64,000 nucleotides of DNA, from contig CM030366.1 of assembly GCA_017893485.1 (NCBI GenBank), positions 53,772,568-53,836,567 of the forward strand, read 5' to 3'. Position 1 is the stretch's first letter. Each line of letters opens with the position of its first letter. Below are positions 58,523 through 64,000 of this stretch, in pieces. The stretch is from Hemerocallis citrina. Lineage: Eukaryota; Streptophyta; Magnoliopsida; Asparagales; Asphodelaceae. The notes beneath the pieces were generated by a model. It searched no databases, had not been told where the DNA came from, and saw nothing but the letters and a program-made list of their open reading frames with translations. Made by a program: the position numbers and the translations under genes.

Positions 58523-61046
58523 GTGTAAATTACATTTAACTACCATGGGCTTATTTTTCTTTTGACTTAACTACCATCAACTTGCTTTATTGTGAGAGCC
58601 AGTGAGGATTTTCATCTAGGGGCGCGACACTTACTGCTAATTTTTTTATTATAATAAACACATTTGCAAGCCTCAAAATATCATATATTACTTCCAAATG
58701 TCACAAATTATTACAATCACTAAATAGCATTTTTCTTTGGCAATAAAACCCTTTGAGATTTCATATTCTGAAAATATTGAATGATATCTTCATTGTCAAT
58801 GGCATCCAATACATTTCATATTCTGAATAGCGTAGTATTTTTTTAACTTATTCACACACTCACTAACTAAGCCTTTTACATTGCCTCTCTTTTACTACAC
58901 TAATGTTTGCTCTTTCACTACTGATTACTACACTAATGTTTGCTCTTTACATTTTTTACTTTCAATGTTCGTTTTCGCCATACTACTTTTTAACTAGTCT
59001 AGTAGTACTATTAGTCTTTGTAAATCTCACTACTTAGTTTTACAACTTCACTTACTTAACTAAGGACATATACTCTCGTTCTTTTACACTGTTATTCTTT
59101 TACAACTTATGTCGCACACAAATTTGTTTGACTTTAAGTATTCTTGCTGTACTTACTTTCTACTTCTAAACTATTTCTAAACTATTTCAGTCACACTTAC
59201 TGACTATAGGCACTATTGCTACTACTATTTTTCTTTTCTAATTATTTACTAAAAGCCATCAGCTCTTTTACTAAAAACTTTATACACATGACTTTATAAG
59301 CTATTTACGTAATATCTCATACTGTTTAACTGACTTTGAATTTTATTACTAGAAACTTTATACACATTACATCAGCTCTTTCTGCACTTACTTTGAATTT
59401 TATTTTTTTAATTATATTACTCGCTACATTTCTTTGTAGTCTTTTACTCTTACTTTCTTAGTTCTAGTGCAACAACTAGTAGAACTTATTCACACTGCAC
59501 ATTATATACTCACACTCCTTTCTCTTCTTTTACTTACTCTCAGTTTTAACACACTCGACTTTTTCACACTCACTCTCAGTAGAACTGTAGTATTGAATAA
59601 AAGAAGAAAGAAAAGCTAGACTCTTGTGAGGATCTTCCATGTTTAGTTTCTACATTGAATACTACAGTTTAGAAACTATATTGAATACTACAGTTTAGTT
59701 TCTATGAACTTAAACGTTCATTTAAATTATATCTAAAACTTGCTTGACTACAAATCCATACTACTGTTGTCGATCACCACTACTGCTCAACTCACTCTTA
59801 CTGATAATGTGATTGATAATCAATTTTCAAAATAGTGCACTAGCATTACTCTTTTTAAATCTTAAAGTTTCTAGCACTTTATTGCATATAGTTTGCTTAC
59901 TGAAGCTATTATAGTACTACACACAGACTTTACTATATCGTAATGCTGCTAAGTGTTCTTTTTGCAACAGCTAGCGGTCATTCGCTCTTAACAATGATTA
60001 TAAAAAAATATTTATGTTCTAACGAGCTATAGTTCGGAAGGATTTGATCTACAGTGCTCAATTTATTTTACACCACGAGCTTAATAGCTACTTGATATTA
60101 TTTTATAAACTAACAACTCATATATCTAGTACTCAATAATAATGTGAGCACTATACATGATTATAGAAAATAATTAAATACTGTTTTATACATATACATA
60201 ATTAAATGACATTTACTTTTAGTTACTCTATTACCGACTCACACTGTACTAATTACACTTTCTACTAAACTTATGGATTTACTACAAAAGTAATTTTTCT
60301 AACAATTTACGGAATTTATTAACGTACACTCAATTAATTGAAAATTGTGTCAATATATAACTCAGTATAATGCATATTAAATTGTAAGGAGAAGACGAAG
60401 AGAAGATGAGTAGAATAGCTTTTGATGGAGAGGAAGGACCGAAGGAGATTAGGGAATTAGGGTTTCAATTAGGGTTAGGGTTAGATTTAGGGTTTTGATG
60501 GAAAGGAAGAGCCGTCGGAGCCTCGAAGGAGAAGGAAGTTACGATCGGAGACTCGGAGGTGGTGGAGGAATTGGAGAAGAAGTTGAGGAATTTGGTCGTC
60601 GTTGGGTTGGGTCGATCTGTTGATTGACGAAAGAAAGAGAAAGAAAAGAAAGAGGGTCGGGAGGGAAGAGGAAAAGGAAGAGTAAAGTAAATGGGGGAAC
60701 TTTACACATAAACCCTTGAAAAATTTCATTTTACTATATATATATATAAAGTGAATTTTTTTAAATTTCCAGGGTGGGCCCATGATAGCTACGCCCTGGT
60801 GACAGCCAACCATGAAATGGTTCCCTTTTTTACTTTGCTGCCATGAATTAGTGCTTCACTTCTTCATGATGATAAAGTGAAAAAGAAAGCAAGATAAGTT
60901 CATGGCAGTAAAGTAGAATACGAAACAACTTCACAGTAGTGAAGCTAAAAGCAAAAATTTCATGGTAGGCACTATAATTAAACAAATCCATGGTAGTAAA
61001 GTAAAAAAAGCAAAATAAGTTTGTCGTAGTATAATGTAGTTTACCC
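58523..61046. mobile_element. MULE-type non-autonomous DNA element
   Basis: The left end gtgtaaattacatttaacta and the complement of the right end gggtaaactacattatacta are inverted repeats, extended by repeated actaccatg/cttatttt motifs. Flanks taaatataa (58514-58522) and gaaatataa (61047-61055) fit a 9-bp duplication with one mismatch. The 2.5-kb interior has no transposase. It contains a long T-rich part and, at 60390-60720, a purine-rich stretch with spurious ORFs. Confidence 0.65.
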
Positions 61047-61055
61047 GAAATATAA

Positions 61056-62196
61056 TTAAAAACACAAACCTTCATTTAGAAACTGGATGTAAATTTACCA
61101 ATTAGTATACATACCTAGGAAATAGAATAAAACTTTATATTAAGGTGCCAGTAGGGTCTAGGGCAAGCATTTTTTGCTAGTAAACTAGAAGTTAGGAGAT
61201 TGAGTCCTGCTTGCATCGTTAACACCCGATTAATATTAATATGGAGTAAGAGTGGGTGAGTGTGGCTATGGCTTTGTTTAAAAGAAGTCGTTAAGTGATT
61301 TTGGAGTCAAAGGGGTCTTGATATTTAAAACTATGCAAATAACTATCGGAGGGCCCGATACTTGTTCCTAAAGTGGGTTAAGAAGAATGATAGATGTCGA
61401 TATGTACCGGGAAAGAGATTATTCCAGTATTCCTCTATTTCGTCTCTCAATGTCCATTTTCCCTCCTTTTTTATCCAATGATCTTAAAGTGAGTTTAGAT
61501 GAATGATAAGGTCAAGATGTATCGAAGAAAAGATTATCCCATTACTCATCTTTATCGTCTCTCCTTTTCCATCCTCTTTCATCTACGGCCACCACAACAA
61601 CATTGAGGATCCCCGGATGCTCCAACAACGACTAGGATCTCTAGAGTCTCCGACTCTAACCTTTGATTTGGAGAAGCCCGATCTAGGCATAAGTCAGTGC
61701 TAGCGAGATGTTTGAAGTATGCTTAGTTTGAGTGTTGGGGGATAATTTCCTCTTCTCTATTATAAAATTGACAATTGTTGGTATCGTTTTTACAATTTAG
61801 GATGAGTTTCTTTTTTTCCCTTTCGTAAGCTGAGTTTTCTATTTAGCTTTTTTATTTTTTGAGTTTGGTTTGAAAGGTCTTTTTCTTAAAAAGATGAACA
61901 ATGTTGTAGTTGGGTTTGAGTTACTTTCTTGAATAAGATGAACAGTGCCATAGTGTTGAAGGAGATGTGGAGAGAAATGAGTAAATTGTTAGCATTATTT
62001 TACTATAGTTTGATGCCTTGATCAAGACTGTCCAGTAGTTTTTTAGAGATCTGAATTAATTCTCTCTAAATGATAGGCAGATTCTGATCCTAAAAATCTG
62101 ATTGACCCAACCTGCACATGCCATCACGGCCATTAGTTCTTGTTACCATGGTTTTAAAGATCGGCCGATCCTGTTCCGATCTGGGTCGTTTTTCAA
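61056..62196. other. Flank without a recognised gene
   Basis: It contains an imperfect tandem duplication (about 61371-61480 and 61489-61590) and a short open stretch (61503-61703) that overlaps the second copy and is not convincing as a gene. Confidence 0.5.
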
Positions 62197-62204
62197 GGGG
62201 CTGC

Positions 62205-63065
62205 TAGTGTAGTCGAAGGCTTGCCTGAAGCTCAAGGCTCAGGCATAAAAGTGGTTTGAGCCTTAAGCATGGGATGTGGCTTTACCTTTGTTCAAAGCAC
62301 CACTAAGACGTGCTCCTCGATGCGCCTTAGCAAAGGCTCGAGGCCTACACCTCAGGAAAAGTCTCAGCCTTTACATACCTGATCCAATCCGACCCTACCC
62401 GACCTGACCCGTCTTCAACTCGAATCGTCTTCAACCCGATCTCCTATCCCGTAACCCCCAAATTCTTTCTCAACTTTTCATCCTCAATTCCAAACCCCAA
62501 CTCCAATCTCATTTCTCAATCTCCACCTCCCTAACTTCAATCTTTTTCCTCCTCCCTCTCAACAACAGTAGTGGTGATAGCGGACAACACCTTGTCGGCG
62601 ACGCCTCCTCCTCAGTCTCCACTCTCTTCAACCTCTCAACATCCTCCCTCTTAACAACAGCGTCGTTTTTTATATTTTCTTGGTTTCCTTCTTTTCCTTT
62701 TATACTTTTTCTTATTTTTTATTTAAATTGTTGAAGTAGTGCATTCTTTTTTTCTTTTATACTTTTCTTTCTTTTTTATTTAATTGTTGAAGTAGTGTAT
62801 TTAAGATTATTTTTCTTTCTTTTTTTCTTGATACCTACTGTATACACTTAGATTACTTTTTTTAAAGTATATGGTGATCGTATGCTATATTTCCTTGCTA
62901 TGATGCTATCTTCTTTATATAATCTTATTTATAAATTTTAAAAACCCCCAAAAGTAATAGTGCGCCTCGGTTAAGTGAGGCTTAGCACCTCAAATTGTGC
63001 CTTGCGCCTCAGACTTTTTACGGGAATGTGAAATTGCATTGCGCCTTACGCCTTCGACTACACTG
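62205..63065. mobile_element. hAT-type non-autonomous element, copy 2
   Basis: 861 bp, homologous to copy 1 at both ends (for example cgccttagcaaaggctcgagg and gcctcggttaagtgaggctta). The ends are tagtgtagtcgaaggc (first base C to T) and gccttcgactacactg. The 8-bp duplication ggggctgc (62197-62204 and 63066-63073) is perfect. Confidence 0.9.
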
Positions 63066-63073
63066 GGGGCTGC

Positions 63074-63407
63074 TTAGATACAAACTCCTAAATGTTGGGA
63101 TTAGCGAGATATCTTGAGAATCAGCCTAGCTAGCAAGTGGATGAGATGGATCGTGTTGATTCCAACCCGAAACTTCCGATCCGATGACTAAAAGATTCAA
63201 TATTTGGATTTTCTAGTCATGTGGATCATCTTCATTTAAGCAATGAAGATGCAATTGTGTAATGAACATCATTTCATTTATAGCTAATATTTAGTTTTTC
63301 CAATGTACATAATTAAAATTTGTATTAATTGGTCAGCTATTTGTATAGTTCTAGTTTTATTGAACAATAATAATTCTCTGAAACTAATTAAAGTGTCCAT
63401 TTCTGGA
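63074..63407. other. Flank without a recognised gene
   Basis: AT-rich and unique-looking. Sequence on both sides of the hAT element (gatcggccgatcctgttccg before it and cttccgatccgatgac after it) hints at an older repeat that the hAT entered. Confidence 0.4.
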
Positions 63408-63410
63408 ATA

Positions 63411-64000
63411 CAACAACAACAACAACAAAGCCTTTTTCCCAACTAGTTGGGGTCGGCTACATGAATCCTGGTTTTCCATTCTGCTCGGTTTAGCGCAATA
63501 TCTTCTGTAAGATCACAAGCTATCATATCTTTTTTTTTACCATGTTCTCCCAAGTTAGTTTAGATCTTCCTCTACCCATAACTCTACCTTCAATACTTAT
63601 CAAATCACTCTTTCTAACGGGAGCACTACTAGGTCTACGTGTGACATGTCCAAACCACCTAAGACGATTCTTTCTTAACTTATCTTGAATTGGAGCTACC
63701 TTTAGCCTGTCTCGTATATGCTCGTTTCTAATTCTATCCTTGTTTTACCACAGATCCATCTTAGCATTCTCATCTCTGTTATATTCATTTTTTTGGACAT
63801 GTTGTTTCTTTGTTGCCCAACTCTCTGCTCCATACATCATTGCTGGTCTAACGGCCGTCCTATAAATTTTTTCTTTAACTTCAGAGGTTTACGTTTGTCA
63901 TACAAAACACCACTGACACTTCTCCACTTAAGCCACCCTGCTTGGATCCTATGTATAACATCTTCACAAATCTCCCCATCTCTTTGTATAATCGAGCCTA
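63411..64000 (-). pseudogene. 3' end of an RTE-type LINE (reverse transcriptase tail)
   Basis: On the minus strand the sequence encodes, with stops, the C-terminal region of a non-LTR retrotransposon protein, with motifs such as RWFGHV and a GAESW-like stretch. It ends with a (TTG)n tail (63411-63427 on the plus strand as caa repeats), typical of plant RTE elements. It runs off the window, and several frame breaks indicate a dead, 5'-truncated copy. Confidence 0.75.

Noticed and set aside
60487..60813. Minus-strand ORF in the MULE-type element as a captured gene fragment
   Set aside because: Low-complexity Ser/Leu/Phe content and no recognised family. Capture cannot be supported from sequence alone.

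Overview
The window is nuclear DNA of a flowering plant, most likely a eudicot. The evidence is AT-rich sequence, plant Ty3/gypsy lineages with 3-3.6 kb LTRs, a TRIM, several MITEs, a plant RTE-type LINE tail and one intron-containing nuclear gene with a mitochondrial-type presequence. There is no bacterial gene, rRNA, canonical tRNA or CRISPR array. The species cannot be told from the sequence.

Positions 165-41280 are one old Tat/Retand-like Ty3/gypsy element on the minus strand. It has short LTRs (165-616 and 40815-41280), an imperfect 5-bp target duplication (cctgt/cttgt), a degenerate primer site and a purine tract. It has been split by later insertions. Its gag, protease, RNase H and integrase are broken (36130-40740) and the reverse transcriptase core is missing. 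Downstream of pol, on the opposite strand, lies an antisense gene with a TATA box, introns and a region resembling the plant 'gypsy-type transposon' (Transposase_28) family. Two 58-bp minisatellites flank that gene.

Inside this host sit four main insertions. (1) A solo LTR of family B (1931-15401), itself split by a very young non-coding LARD-like element (3199-13073) whose 3.6-kb LTRs differ at only a handful of sites. (2) A hAT-like insertion with an AT microsatellite (16236-16759). (3) A TRIM (19350-20768) carrying a 133-bp MITE. (4) A Tekay/Del-type chromovirus (21182-35818) with gag, protease, RT, RNase H, integrase and chromodomain remnants, whose pol is split by another family-B solo LTR (26285-29625). 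The chromovirus and the LARD share LTR termini, primer-site leader and polypurine region, so they look like an autonomous lineage and its parasite.

To the right, a chromovirus-type solo LTR (41463-50144) carries a third family-B solo LTR, an unclassified insert rich in the palindrome CAGTCGACTG, and a foldback MITE. A hAT MITE (50483-50763) precedes the only cellular gene. That gene's first two exons (50921-51089 and 52405-52540) predict an organelle-targeted protein with an RRM-like segment. No third exon is seen, so the rest of the window (52541-64000) behaves as a very large intron or flank. It holds two related hAT elements with perfect 8-bp target duplications, a nested MULE-type MITE, a 2.5-kb MULE-type element, simple repeats and the 3' end of an RTE-type LINE.

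The genes do not form a pathway. The window is a stratified record of insertion, solo-LTR formation and decay beside one gene. The points most worth a second look are the possible 161-nt intron between nucleocapsid and protease of the chromovirus, the palindrome clusters shared by two repeat families, the young LARD, and the RT-deleted host element with its spliced antisense gene.
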